This document shows positions 9,009-18,265 of a DNA stretch of 64,000 bases, in pieces; position 1 is the stretch's first letter, and every line of letters starts with the position of its first letter. Source of the stretch: Candidatus Poribacteria bacterium (lineage in GTDB: Bacteria; Poribacteria; WGA-4E; UBA9662); NCBI GenBank assembly GCA_030748495.1, contig JASMLX010000006.1:1-64000 (forward strand), written 5' to 3'. A program made the position numbers and the translations under genes. The notes below the pieces were generated by a model. The model was given only the letters and a program-made list of their open reading frames with translations, had not been told where the DNA came from and searched no databases.

Positions 9009-10185
9009 AAGGCAAATGTGTCTAGTTGTGTAGTCATACTTTTGTATAAAATACGAAAGTGCCAGGTTGGTGAGCCTTGACTCAGGGCAGGATTTAGCTC
9101 ACTTTGGCCCGAGGAGTGGCGCGCAACTCCAAGGTTCAATAATCATCATATTGCTGTTGGCGGATGACATTAGGGATGTGGGCTCCATTTGCCTTGCCAT
9201 CCGATCGGTCATCGGGAAGATCTTGTTCGTTTTGAATCCGGCTATATCGACCAGAGCATCATGGGAGGCTTCCACATCAGCTACGCAAGCAGATAGAAAG
9301 ACAAAGAAGCCCATAACCAACATTTCATTTCAACCGCCTGTCAGATTAGGGCTCAATTTATCACAGGCGATGGGTGGAGATCAAGAACTTTTACTGTCGA
9401 GTTTTTAGCGAGCAGACGGGGGGATTTGACGTATGCCTTTCCGAACGCCAAAACTATGGCTTTACCGGTCGCTCACGATCTCACCAGATACGTTTGATCT
9501 GCAGAAAGATCCTCCAATTGTTTTTTATCCAGTTGATAACTGTTTGCAGAGAAACAGCATAGATTCTTGGCCAGCCGGTCAAAGAAGCTGTTTCTGGGTC
9601 GGTTTTTAGAATCTGTTCTGTTTTCTCTTCCGTATAACTTGAAGAGCCTAGAAGCCTGTGAGCTGTTCTAAGCCATAAATCTTCTGCTTTCCAGAAGCGG
9701 TAGTCCCATTTTGGACTCTTTTTTTGGCTCTGACAAGGAGAACCAATTTGATGTTCTAGGATCATCAAAAGAAACAAATTTTAGACTTTATAAAAGAGTC
9801 TTATCAGTTCTGGACACTATCCCAAAATTTAAACCCAGGTTATTGTACCCACTTTAACCGGAGAGAAAATACCGGACGAGGGTTGCCGTGGGCACAATTG
9901 ACACCATAATTATAGTTACCCGCTGGAAAGCCAAACTGGCCGAATGCTGCCTCGGTATTTGAGCCGGATAATTACATCACAGAACAAGAAGATTGGAGGG
10001 CGGAATTAATTAAGGTGAACAACCGGGCGTTTGGCTACGGGAATAAGGATTGAAAAAGCCTTGATTTTACTGAAGCTTAGGTGTGAAAAACAGCGGGAGA
10101 CCATCCTTGGTTTAGTCAGTACATCCCTAGTTTTGCGCGCATGTAGTGCATCGTGCATTCTCCGCTTTACTTACGGTATATGAGC
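9009..10185. other. Gene-poor stretch with small unidentified ORFs
   Basis: Nothing here can be assigned to a family. A minus-strand ORF at 9099-9323 (74 codons) begins MLVMGFFVFLSAC, which could be a short lipoprotein signal, but the rest is unrecognised and no Shine-Dalgarno precedes it. On the plus strand 9840-10050 reads as broken coding sequence with internal stops (RENTGRGLPWAQLTP, later VFEPDNYITEQEDWRAELIK), probably an eroded gene I cannot name. Confidence 0.35.
9481..9777 (-). CDS. Hypothetical protein, possible HTH/transposase fragment
   Basis: This 98-codon frame has no confident homologue. Its C-terminal part (YAVSLQTVINWIKNN) resembles the second half of a helix-turn-helix like that at the N terminus of several transposases. 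It lacks a plausible ribosome binding site and lies in a gene-poor, remnant-rich stretch, so it is at best a fragment. Confidence 0.2.
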   Translation of the reverse strand: MFLLMILEHQIGSPCQSQKKSPKWDYRFWKAEDLWLRTAHRLLGSSSYTEEKTEQILKTDPETASLTGWPRIYAVSLQTVINWIKNNWRIFLQIKRIW

Positions 10186-10214
10186 TTGAAATCCCACATG
10201 TCGTATGCTAGTAT
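10186..10214 (+). promoter_or_regulatory. Probable promoter of the CBS-KorAB gene cluster
   Basis: TTGAAA (10186-10191), a 17 bp spacer, then TAGTAT (10209-10214) preceded by an extended -10 TG. The site lies 65 bp upstream of the GTG of the first CBS gene and is the only good candidate in front of the four co-directional genes that follow. Confidence 0.4.
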
Positions 10215-10279
10215 ACCGATGATTCAAGGCTTTCCAAATACAGGCAGCGACCAACGCTTAAAAGATCTGAGGACACACA

Positions 10280-10708
10280 GTGGACGTTCGAATACTACAG
10301 GAAGCAATCCACCATCTTGATCCACATCTGGCAGACCATGTTAACATAGAATTGCCTCTTGCTGAAGCCGTTGCACAAATGCAAGAAGTTACCTCGGAGC
10401 ACCAGCGTGGAATGGGGGCATTGCTCGTCACCCAAGAGGATAAATTAATTGGTATTATCACTGAACGAGATTTAGTGCGTCGTGTGATCAGCCAAAAACG
10501 AGATATAAAGCGCCTGACTGCTGGCCAGGTGATGACAGCCCAACCAGAAACCTTAACTGCAGAGGATCCGATTGTTTTTGCACTTAACCTAATGCACTTT
10601 GGACACTACCGCCATATCCCACTGGTTGATGAAGAGAATAAACCAGTTGGAATTATAACCAGCAAAGATATTATAAAATACATCAGCCAGTTCATAAAAT
10701 CGATATAG
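10280..10708 (+). CDS. CBS-domain pair protein (first of two)
   Basis: The 142-residue protein is a single Bateman module. CBS1 covers about residues 17-72 (LPLAEAVAQM to GIITERDLVRRVI) and CBS2 about residues 80-140 (TAGQVMTAQPETL to YRHIPLVDEENKPVGIITSKDIIKYI). Both end in the G-I-I-T-x-x-D-hydrophobic motif that often contacts adenosyl ligands. The GTG at 10280 is preceded by GAGGA about 7 bp upstream. Stand-alone CBS pairs usually sense AMP, ATP or SAM and regulate a partner. A second CBS protein follows after 92 bp, then both subunits of a 2-oxoacid:ferredoxin oxidoreductase, so this enzyme is the natural candidate partner, by inference from gene order only. Confidence 0.85.
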   Translation: MDVRILQEAIHHLDPHLADHVNIELPLAEAVAQMQEVTSEHQRGMGALLVTQEDKLIGIITERDLVRRVISQKRDIKRLTAGQVMTAQPETLTAEDPIVFALNLMHFGHYRHIPLVDEENKPVGIITSKDIIKYISQFIKSI

Positions 10709-10800
10709 AAGACAACATTGGGAGACCTAGCTTCATCATTGTTAGTTGGACACTTCATCTGATTGTAAGTGAAGTAGTTTGGGTAAAGGAATCGTTTATT

Positions 10801-11337
10801 ATGCCATTCGAATCTTTTGTTGATGACGAAATATCCACGATGCAAGAGCAGCTAAATGAGTCTGGTAGAGCATTAGAAACTCATGAGATTCAAGTACCTT
10901 TAGGTTCGATCATGCACCACGTTCCTTCTGTTCTGTCGGGAGCAAGCGTACAGGATGTCATTAATCTGATGGTTTCACACGATATCGGTTCAATTTTCGT
11001 CGTTTCTGACGAAAGCTTGAAGGGGGTTATTGGGGAACGGGATATCTTACTCAAAGTGTTGAATAAACTGGGGGATTACGCCAACTTGTCCGTGGACCAT
11101 TTCATGAAATGCGACCCATTAACCCTGAAACCTGAAGACCTGCTCGACACGGCCATTCAACATATGGCTCAGGGAGGATTTCGGCATATTCCGATTGTCG
11201 ATGACCAGCATCGTCCGTTAGGAATGGTTTCGGTACGCCACATCATCTCGTACCTGATTGAGCATTTCCCGCAAGAGGTTTTGACACTCCCTCCCAAACC
11301 CATTCGTAATGCCATGCGAGCTAGGGAAGGAGCTTAA
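10801..11337 (+). CDS. CBS-domain pair protein (second of two)
   Basis: The 178-residue protein has an N-terminal acidic extension (about residues 1-35) followed by two CBS domains: SIMHHVPSVLSGASVQDVI to GVIGERDILLKVL, and VDHFMKCDPLTLKPEDLLDTAI to FRHIPIVDDQHRPLGMVSVRHIISYL. It is clearly related to the preceding CBS protein, but the extension and a C-terminal tail (VLTLPPKPIRNAMRAREGA) are specific to it. It lies in the same orientation between that gene and korA. Ligand and target are unknown; a role as an energy sensor for the oxidoreductase is a hypothesis. Confidence 0.85.
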   Translation: MPFESFVDDEISTMQEQLNESGRALETHEIQVPLGSIMHHVPSVLSGASVQDVINLMVSHDIGSIFVVSDESLKGVIGERDILLKVLNKLGDYANLSVDHFMKCDPLTLKPEDLLDTAIQHMAQGGFRHIPIVDDQHRPLGMVSVRHIISYLIEHFPQEVLTLPPKPIRNAMRAREGA

Positions 11338-11445
11338 TCTAAATGGGGATTACACACAGCAACCTCGATGAACGTATGCGTCAAACGAAAAATTTCCGTT
11401 TCTATTAAAGTTTTTGGTGCGTTCTACGAGGAAGGTAAGGAGTTA

Positions 11446-13284
11446 ATGAAAAAACAGCGGCAAACGATTGGTGACGCAACAATTCTTTTTGCAGGTGATT
11501 CTGGAGATGGTGCTCAGACAGTCGGAGCACAACTCACTCATACGTCTGCTATAGCTGGAAATGATGTTTCCACTCTACCCGATTACCCAGCTGAAATCCG
11601 GGCACCTGCGGGTTCATTAGCTGGGGTTTCTGGGTTTCAACTTCATTTTTCCAGCAAAGAGATTCATACGCCTGGTGACTTGTCTGACGTACTAGTGGCG
11701 TTTAATCCAGCCGCCCTAAAAATAAGTCTCTCTAGGCTCAAGCCAAACGGCATTCTTATTCTCAATTTAGACAACTTTGGTCAACGCAACTTAAAATTGG
11801 CGGGGTACAACGAAGATCCTCTAGAAGGGGAAATTAGAAACAAGTATCAGGTATTTCCAGTTGAACTGACACGCTTAACTCGAGATGCATTGGTTGAAAC
11901 TAACTTAAGCAACAAAGAAAAAGAACTCTGCAAAAATTTCTTTGCTCTTGGTTTGGTCTTTTGGCTGTACAATCGTCCTATGGACTATACACTCAAATGG
12001 ATTGAATCCAAGTTTGCCAGCAAACCAAAATTCATTGAGGCAAATATCTTAGCCTTGAAGGGAGGATATGCGTATGCCGAAGCTACAGAGCAAATCGCAG
12101 TCTCTTATGAGGTCGAGTCAGCCAAATTCAGTCGAGGCACCTACCGAAACGTTACTGGCAACCTTGGAACGGCATTAGGATTGATTGCTGCCGCACAACA
12201 AGCTGACTTGCAACTAGTCTATGGTAGTTATCCTATCACGCCAGCCAGTGACATTCTACATGAACTGGCTAGATATAAAAACTTTGGTGTTAAGACTTTA
12301 CAAATGGAAGATGAAATCGCAGCCGTTTGTGCTGCTATTGGGGCGGCTTTCAGCGGAGCCTTGGCTGCTACCGGAACTAGCGGTCCCGGTTTTGCTCTGA
12401 AAGGGGAAGCCATTGGTTTGGCCGTAATGACAGAATTACCCCTTGTCGTATTGAATATCCAACGGGCAGGGCCTTCAACGGGAATGCCGACAAAAACCGA
12501 ACAGACGGATCTACTGCAAGCACTTTACGGCCGAAATGGAGAATCTCCCATACCTGTTTTGGCAGCCTCACGTCCCTCTGATTGTTTTGATACTGTCTAT
12601 GAAGCTGCTAAAATTGCACTCAAGTATATGACGCCCGTGGTCTTTCTCTCCGATGGTTACGTTGCTAATGGTGCAGAACCGTGGTTGATTCCAGCGGTCT
12701 CCGATTTGCCCACTATCTCTGCCGACTTTGCCACTGATCCAGACAGATTTTTGCCTTATCAGCGAGATCCCGAAACAGGCCGTAGGCCTTGGGCTGTGCC
12801 GGGTACCGTCGGATTGGAGCATCGAATTGGCGGATTGGAAAAATCTGACCTGACTGGAGACATCAGTTACGACCCTGAGAACCACGAGAAAATGAGTTAT
12901 CTACGAGCGCAGAAGGTTGCTAACATTGCTAACGAAATTCCGCGCACTGACGTTTTTGGAAGCGACTCTGGGGATCTATTGGTAATTGGCTGGGGAGGGA
13001 CTTATGGGGCTTTAAGAACGGCTGTATCCAACCAGCGTAATGCAGGTGCTTCGGTATCACACTTGCATCTTCGGTTCCTAAATCCTTTACCTAATGACCT
13101 CAGCTCAATCATACAAAATTTTGAACGGGTAATGATAGCCGAATTAAACCTCGGGCAACTCAATAAGATAGTTCGTAGCGAGTATTTAGTGGACACAATT
13201 GCTTATAATAAAATCCAAGGCCAACCTTTTCAGGTAACGGAAGTTGAAACTAAAATCGAAGAAGTATTGACAGTCGAAAATTAA
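11446..13284 (+). CDS. korA: 2-oxoacid:ferredoxin oxidoreductase, fused gamma-alpha subunit (KorA type)
   Basis: The ATG at 11446 is preferred over an in-frame ATG at 11368 because TAAGGAG sits just upstream and the protein then starts MKKQRQTIGDATILFAGDSGDG, immediately before the gamma domain. The 612-residue product has the gamma domain first (GDSGDGAQTVG, about residues 1-185) and then the pyrimidine-binding and core alpha domains: YPITPASDILHELA, QMEDEIAAVCAAIGAAFSG, TSGPGFALKGE, QRAGPSTGMPTKTEQTDL. This fused architecture is that of two-subunit 2-oxoglutarate or related 2-oxoacid:ferredoxin oxidoreductases, which convert a 2-oxoacid, CoA and oxidised ferredoxin to acyl-CoA, CO2 and reduced ferredoxin. 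The beta subunit follows after 18 bp. Exact 2-oxoacid specificity cannot be read with certainty. Confidence 0.9.
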   Translation: MKKQRQTIGDATILFAGDSGDGAQTVGAQLTHTSAIAGNDVSTLPDYPAEIRAPAGSLAGVSGFQLHFSSKEIHTPGDLSDVLVAFNPAALKISLSRLKPNGILILNLDNFGQRNLKLAGYNEDPLEGEIRNKYQVFPVELTRLTRDALVETNLSNKEKELCKNFFALGLVFWLYNRPMDYTLKWIESKFASKPKFIEANILALKGGYAYAEATEQIAVSYEVESAKFSRGTYRNVTGNLGTALGLIAAAQQADLQLVYGSYPITPASDILHELARYKNFGVKTLQMEDEIAAVCAAIGAAFSGALAATGTSGPGFALKGEAIGLAVMTELPLVVLNIQRAGPSTGMPTKTEQTDLLQALYGRNGESPIPVLAASRPSDCFDTVYEAAKIALKYMTPVVFLSDGYVANGAEPWLIPAVSDLPTISADFATDPDRFLPYQRDPETGRRPWAVPGTVGLEHRIGGLEKSDLTGDISYDPENHEKMSYLRAQKVANIANEIPRTDVFGSDSGDLLVIGWGGTYGALRTAVSNQRNAGASVSHLHLRFLNPLPNDLSSIIQNFERVMIAELNLGQLNKIVRSEYLVDTIAYNKIQGQPFQVTEVETKIEEVLTVEN

Positions 13285-13302
13285 CATATAGCCGGGGTCC
13301 AC

Positions 13303-14349
13303 ATGAATCTCTCTGAAGAAAAAAAATCCCTTCACATTCCTGCTGCTGTTCCAACGACGAACAAAAAAGACTTCGAATCAGACCAAGATGTTCGTTGGTG
13401 TCCTGGTTGCGGGGATTACTCTATTTTATCCCAAACTCAACGGATTCTACCGGAACTTGGCATTCCCAAAGAGCAACTTGTTTTTATTTCTGGCATAGGT
13501 TGCTCCAGCCGTTTCCCTTACTACATGAACACCTATGGATTTCACACCATACACGGTCGTGCGCCGGCAATTGCTGCTGGTGTCAAAGCTACTAATCCGG
13601 AACTGTCTGTTTGGGTCATTACAGGAGATGGAGATGCTTTGTCTATTGGTGGCAACCACTTTCTGCATATGCTCCGTCGTAATCTCGACATCAATGTGCT
13701 ATTGTTCAATAACCGCATTTACGGTTTGACCAAAGGCCAATACTCACCCACTTCAGAGGTAGGAAAAGTCACCACATCTAGCCCTTTTGGTTCGCTCGAT
13801 CGGCCCTTAAACCCTGTTGAAATTGCACTTTCGGCTGGAGCCACATTCGTAGCGCGAAGTCTAGACCGTGACACGAAGCATCTTCAATCTATCATTAAGG
13901 CGGCACACGAGCATAAAGGTACCTCCTTCATCGAGGTTTATCAAAATTGCAATATCTATAACAACGGTGCTTTTTTTACCTATACTGAAAAGGCAACCAA
14001 AGCAGATAATACCGTTGTCTTGGAACATGGTGAACAGTTGGTATTTGGAGCCAAACGGGACAAAGGGATTCGGCTGAACGGTTTTCAACCTGAGGTCGTA
14101 TATATTGATGACACAAGTGATACCGACCTCATTGTTCACGACCAGTTCGCAGATGATCCGACCTTAGCTTATTTCCTGAGCCGGATGACTGATGTGCCCG
14201 AACACCCATTGCCAATTGGCATCTTCCGTTCGGTGCAGTGTCCTTGTTATGAAGATATGCTAACCGACCAGGTTCAACGGGCTCGCCAATCTAATGGGGA
14301 TGGTAATTTAGAGAAACTGCTAAACTCGGGTGAGACCTGGGTGGTATAA
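13303..14349 (+). CDS. korB: 2-oxoacid:ferredoxin oxidoreductase, beta subunit (KorB type)
   Basis: The 348-residue protein is the thiamine-diphosphate and Fe-S carrying subunit partnering the upstream alpha-gamma subunit. Visible motifs are VRWCPGCGDYSIL (the CxxC Fe-S ligands near residue 32), FISGIGCSSRFPYY, THGRAPAIAAGVK-type IHGRAPAIAAGVK, and the ThDP/Mg motif TGDGDALSIGGNH, then LLFNNRIYGLTKGQYSPTS. The spacing of 18 bp after korA suggests one mRNA. The start is preceded by a GGGG-type ribosome binding site. Length and motifs are normal for the family, and there is no separate ferredoxin domain, as expected for two-subunit enzymes. Confidence 0.92.
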   Translation: MNLSEEKKSLHIPAAVPTTNKKDFESDQDVRWCPGCGDYSILSQTQRILPELGIPKEQLVFISGIGCSSRFPYYMNTYGFHTIHGRAPAIAAGVKATNPELSVWVITGDGDALSIGGNHFLHMLRRNLDINVLLFNNRIYGLTKGQYSPTSEVGKVTTSSPFGSLDRPLNPVEIALSAGATFVARSLDRDTKHLQSIIKAAHEHKGTSFIEVYQNCNIYNNGAFFTYTEKATKADNTVVLEHGEQLVFGAKRDKGIRLNGFQPEVVYIDDTSDTDLIVHDQFADDPTLAYFLSRMTDVPEHPLPIGIFRSVQCPCYEDMLTDQVQRARQSNGDGNLEKLLNSGETWVV

Positions 14350-14539
14350 ATCGTACTGCTATCAAGATGGAAGGTTCGGTCGGCAATCGTTATGATTGCG
14401 CATTTCCCCGAGCATTGACGTCAATGCCTGTTGGTGAGTTCTATCCCTGTTAACTAAACGCCGGACCAACATAATGTTGTTGCCAGCTAAAGGCTGACTC
14501 TTCGCCCTTAGCGAATTCAACGCTGAAACGCAAAATTTT
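14350..14539. other. Spacer between korB and the IS30 remnant
   Basis: Short spacer holding the eroded 3' side of the IS30 remnant. On the minus strand the reading frame continues past the conserved C terminus (KILRFSVEFAKGEES) before a stop near 14450. No terminator hairpin with a T-tract was recognised after korB. Confidence 0.3.
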
Positions 14540-15150
14540 CTCCCAATGATTGCCCCAAAACACCTCTGCTGGTGTCGCAAACCCCAGCTTCTTTCTAGGT
14601 CTCCGGTTCTACAGCCCCTTGACTCTTTTCACTGATCTCTCGATCGTAGTCATGCTCTTTTCAAACCTACTCTTCTTGGGTAAAAACTGCCTGATAAGGC
14701 CATTGGTATTCTATACTGGCTTGCCAAAAACAGGAGTACGGGTCAGCACAACACGGTAGCCACCCAATACCGCTGTTTGGTTCTCTACTTTCTCCATAAC
14801 CCTAAATTTGGACCTTCTCTCGACAATGGTTACCAGGACTTATTGGCGATTTTCACTCATCACGATCTCGATCTCCCCGTTACCAATCCGGCTTTTCTCC
14901 TCTACACACCTGGCCGGTCAACAATGCTGACAGCATTGTTGGTCTGTTTTCTCTAGTCTTGATTGCCACTAGGTGACCGCTACCTCTTTCCCTTCGTTCG
15001 CAGAAACTGATAGACACCACCACTCTTCTGGTTAGCCCAGATGTAAGGGTAGATTGTTTCAGGGCTGATCTTTATACCCAGTTCCAACTTCCAGCGAACT
15101 GAGATCTGCTCTAGCCTGAGGCCGCCAGCCAATAGACTTCTGATGCTGCG
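14540..15150 (-). mobile_element. IS30-family transposase remnant
   Basis: Conserved IS30 blocks follow each other on the minus strand with stops and frame changes: SLLAGGLRLEQISVRWKLE, then ISPETIYPYIWANQKSGGVY (about 15130-15010); NAVSIVDRPGV and RIGNGEIEIVMS (about 14930-14850); VLVTIVERRSKFRVMEKVENQTA (about 14840-14765); and the C-terminal RRPRKKLGFATPAEVF (about 14620-14560). The order is that of the middle and C-terminal IS30 transposase including its DDE core, while the N-terminal HTH is missing. At least four disruptions make it non-functional. A related N-terminal HTH fragment lies at 45228-45363. Confidence 0.75.
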
Positions 15151-16127
15151 TGCGGGCTACGCCCTGCTCTATATGTTGCCTTTATTATATGAATCTAGAG
15201 CACTATATGGCTTCCGCATATTACTAGCAGGCTGTCAGAGAAATCGGAATAGGGAACAACTTTCGGTTTATTAGCGTCAGAAGACGCTTTAAATTGAATG
15301 CCAGACACACTAAATTCCATTCATCATTTTTGACGCGCCGAACGACAGAATATTTGCCCCAACCGCGGGAAGATTATCTTCGCCTCTACAAAGACTACCT
15401 AGCTGCCCCTTCGATGGTGCCGCATGATTTTGGACCAAATAATTCGCACTATCGAGCCCAAGCGTGCTCGGCCCAAACCCAGAGAGAGGAAGAGAGTGAT
15501 TTACAGCAGCAAGAAGCGAGTCAAATCGGCAGCATAAGTTCTAGTGACAAATATCATTTGGGTGACAAACGGCTTCTATAAGAAGTTCAATAATTTAAGT
15601 CTGTCCGTTAAGACGGCGGCGGTCGAGGTGAAAGAAATGGATCAAGTCAACGGTAAAATGATTGGCCGACGCCTGCCCAGACGAATTAAACAATACACCT
15701 CGCCAAACGATTCTATAACTGACTTAATCCCTAAATTGGGGTTTTGTGGCCTCGAAAAAAACAGAGGTCAGATCGCTTACGATAGATGGCAGGTCTTCCA
15801 GATGTCATCAAAAAAACAGTCTGCCACAAAACCCATCTTTTCATAAGAGGACGCTTAGTGGTATCGTTGCATATTTGCCACAAAAATGATAGTATCAGAG
15901 GCCCATTTTCAACTCTATTATGCAAAAATCAGATGCTATTGCTCTGGCTTTTCTCTTATTTGTCCAAAGTCTAATGTGAAGATATCTGTTGAAGTTTATT
16001 AAACTCGACCGATTTTGTGCCCAATCACTGATAATCAAGTATTTTGTTTGAAATCTATCAAGAACTCTCAAACAAAATTAATTTGAACCCGATCACTTGA
16101 ACTCACTCTTAGCCTAAGGAGTAATCC
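15151..16127. other. Gene-poor stretch, unidentified
   Basis: Nearly 1 kb without a recognisable gene. Plus-strand frames at 15294-15581 (95 codons, hydrophilic) and 15544-15846 (100 codons) overlap and have no domain or ribosome binding site that I recognise. They may be eroded mobile-element sequence, given the IS30 remnant next door. The last 30 bp carry the AAGGAG ribosome binding site of the aldo/keto reductase. Confidence 0.35.
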
Positions 16128-17063
16128 ATGTCTCAATCTTTTAATCTTCCCCGGCGGCGATGGGGCAAAAGCGAACTCTCGATTCCGGTGGTACCCTTCG
16201 GTACGCAAGGGTTTGGCAATCACTTTGGACCGGTTTCCGATGATGAAGCCTGTGGCCTAATCCGCTTTGCTGTTGATATCGGAGTTAACCATTTCGATAC
16301 AGCCCTCTGCTATGGGGATTCTCAGCGAAAATTAGGCGTCGCTCTGAAACGGGGCGTCATTCAGCGAGAGGAGGTCATTATTTCAGCCAGAGTCTGTGGT
16401 GAACGACGTTATGAATGGGACCGGCTTGACTACAGCCAACATAGCGACATAGATTATTCCGCCGATTACGCTATCGCCAATGCTGAGAAACAACTGGAGC
16501 TATTGGGAATCGACTATTTCGACGCTCTGTCTATTCACGATCCCCGTGATATCAACCCCACGTTGGAAAAGGATGGAACCCTCTCTGGCTTGCTAAAATT
16601 AAAAGACCGCGGATTGACTCGAAATCTCGGCTATGCCATGAATCCTCATACGTTTCATTTAAAAGTTATTGAAACCGGTGAACTCGATGTTCTACTGACC
16701 TTCAATGACTTTAATCTCTTTGGGCAGACTGCTACTGAGCAGGTCATACCGGCGGCAGCAGAGCGTGATATCGGTGTTTTGAACGGTTGGTCGATCAAGC
16801 GCGGATTGCTAACGGGAATAGATTTATCGGACAAAGATCCTAACAATGAAGAGGTTAAGCGTGCTACCCAGATGAGACAGTGGTGTCTGGAACGTGAGGT
16901 CAGTCTACTGGCTGTTGCTCTGCAGTTTTGTATGCGGGATCAGCGGGTACACGGTAACCCCATCGGCAGTCTCAATCGTCAGCAACTAGAATCCAATGTT
17001 CGTGCAGTAAGCGATCCTCTACCAGGTGAGGTAATTGACGATTTTCTCCAACAGGAATTTTAG
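16128..17063 (+). CDS. Aldo/keto reductase family protein
   Basis: The 311-residue protein has the aldo/keto reductase (TIM-barrel) signature: GTQGFGNHF, VDIGVNHFDTALCYGDSQRKLG with the catalytic Asp and Tyr, LSIHDP with the active-site His, and LLKLKDRGLTRNLGYA. In typical family members the third-strand motif S-T-K carries the catalytic Lys; here the equivalent stretch is ISARVCGE, with Arg in place of Lys. This could reduce or change classical carbonyl reduction, and many divergent members act as dehydrogenases or have no known activity. AAGGAG stands 7 bp before the ATG. The 3' end (about 100 bp) is duplicated at 18266-18363 as part of a tandem segmental duplication. It converges with a minus-strand gene across a shared hairpin. 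Confidence 0.8.
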   Translation: MSQSFNLPRRRWGKSELSIPVVPFGTQGFGNHFGPVSDDEACGLIRFAVDIGVNHFDTALCYGDSQRKLGVALKRGVIQREEVIISARVCGERRYEWDRLDYSQHSDIDYSADYAIANAEKQLELLGIDYFDALSIHDPRDINPTLEKDGTLSGLLKLKDRGLTRNLGYAMNPHTFHLKVIETGELDVLLTFNDFNLFGQTATEQVIPAAAERDIGVLNGWSIKRGLLTGIDLSDKDPNNEEVKRATQMRQWCLEREVSLLAVALQFCMRDQRVHGNPIGSLNRQQLESNVRAVSDPLPGEVIDDFLQQEF

Positions 17064-17141
17064 ATTGGCATTGCACTGTGCTTGGAAGGAGAAGCGTGAT
17101 TCCCCTCCCAACTGGAAATTACCTCTCTTTGAAACCAGTTC

Positions 17142-17178
17142 AAAATAAAAAAGGCACTCTACGACGACGCAGAGTGCC
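17142..17178 (-). terminator. Intrinsic terminator of the CBM-like gene
   Basis: Perfect 8 bp stem GGCACTCT (17153-17160) / AGAGTGCC (17171-17178) with a 10-base loop. Read on the minus strand it is followed by TTTTTTATTTT, as expected for a Rho-independent terminator of the gene ending at 17203. A near-identical copy lies at 18444-18478. Confidence 0.8.
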
Positions 17179-17202
17179 TATGAGTTATTGAAAAGACGAA
17201 AA

Positions 17203-17931
17203 CTACCGTCGCTGTTTCAAATCGCCCCAAAGTGTGGCTAACTTGTCGGTGGTCTCCACAGCCGTTGGACTTTGCCGATGCGCCCGACTGGTAGTTGCAA
17301 ATAACGCATCAATAAAAGTACCATCTTCCCGATCTATCAAGTGGAACGTATGTTTACCAGCAGACAGGTTGAGTGGCGTTGGGTCATACGTATCACCAAA
17401 GTTGATGTACTGATCCAGTTCTAGACCTGGGAACGGCTTACCACTTCGGCTATTAAGCCGGAACCAGACCCAATCGGTCGTGTAGTACGCACGCAATTCT
17501 TCCTTTTCGAAAAAATCCCAGATATTGTTCTTATCGTCGTCAGCCTTTTTGGCTTCCTCATCTTTGATGTCGATTCCCCAATGGAATGAATTATCAGCCA
17601 CTGAAGGCGCAATTACTTTACCCCAGAAATACCAGTCACCACCAACAGGCACGGCGAATTCGTACTTAACCCAAGATCCGTCGGTCGCTACTCCATTGTC
17701 AACACCAATGAAGGCATTACCGGAAGCTTTAGATACAGCACGATCGGGTATCGGTTTCCCATCTATTTGCTCATCGGGAGTTCCCTTGACTTTGTCACCA
17801 GCTTTATAGACTTTAATACTCTCGCCTTTCTTTTTGGCGAACTTTTCAGCTTCCCAGCTAATCTCAGCTGCATTCACCGATAAAGCAATCAAGGCACAGC
17901 ATGCTAGCACAAACATTCTAATAGGTTTCAT
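17203..17931 (-). CDS. Secreted CBM6/35-like jelly-roll protein with C-terminal WG motif
   Basis: The ATG at 17931 is chosen because it opens a classic signal peptide (MKPIRMFVLACCALIALSVNAA, cleavage likely after AA). An upstream in-frame extension to 17994 would precede it. The mature part of about 220 residues reads like a carbohydrate-binding jelly roll: EISWEAEKF at the start, SWVKYEFAVP, GDWYFWGKVIAPS, SFHWGIDI, then LNLSAGKHTFHLIDREDGTFIDALFAT. It ends in AVETTDKLATLWGDLKQRR, a motif shared with two other secreted proteins in this window. A terminator follows. It is probably exported to the periplasm or surface; ligand unknown. Confidence 0.7.
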   Translation of the reverse strand: MKPIRMFVLACCALIALSVNAAEISWEAEKFAKKKGESIKVYKAGDKVKGTPDEQIDGKPIPDRAVSKASGNAFIGVDNGVATDGSWVKYEFAVPVGGDWYFWGKVIAPSVADNSFHWGIDIKDEEAKKADDDKNNIWDFFEKEELRAYYTTDWVWFRLNSRSGKPFPGLELDQYINFGDTYDPTPLNLSAGKHTFHLIDREDGTFIDALFATTSRAHRQSPTAVETTDKLATLWGDLKQRR

Positions 17932-18042
17932 ATAACTCAAACTTAAATCTCCTTCTGTAAAGAATTTGTATTTTACACATTTAGACAATATCATAGTTAT
18001 ATTCTTTGAGCAAGCATTATTTCCATTTTTTACCGGCCCAAT

Positions 18043-18265
18043 TCAAAATTCAGAGAATTGGTCACGGAAAGTAGGAATTCGATTATCTGCCGCACTGGGA
18101 TGGCCCCGGTTGGTAAGCAGGATTTGATACTCCCTCTGCTCTAGATTCAGGCGTAAGGCGGTACCGGTAAACCCACTATGGTAAAGGGCTCCATCTTTCA
18201 AGACAACCCAACCGATGCTTCGATTCACATTCAAGCCAACAGTTCGGGGTTGGGCCATTTCAGCG
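18043..18265 (-). pseudogene. Duplicated 3' fragment of the beta-lactamase-like gene
   Basis: About 74 codons match the C terminus of the complete gene at 19483-20532: AEMAQPRTVGLNVNRSIGW against AEMAKLRTAGLNANRSIGW, then LYHSGFTGTALRL and YQILLTNRGHPSAADNR. It retains the HSG motif but lacks the catalytic Ser-x-x-Lys and Tyr motifs, so it cannot be an enzyme. It ends abruptly at the duplication junction. Confidence 0.85.

Larger units (their letters stand above)
16964..18265. repeat. Tandem segmental duplication, copy A
   Basis: This block runs from inside the 3' end of the aldo/keto reductase, across the convergent terminator and the CBM-like gene, into the 3' end of a beta-lactamase-like gene. 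The same order recurs in copy B directly after it. Matching ends diverge by roughly 10-20%, so the event is old. The junction near 18265 joins beta-lactamase sequence (ggccatttcagcgg) to aldo/keto reductase sequence (ctcagtcgccagcaatt). Confidence 0.75.

Noticed and set aside
15544..15974. Overlapping ORFs of 60-100 codons on both strands
   Set aside because: They shadow each other, and none has a start context or a recognisable family; kept only as part of an unassigned stretch.
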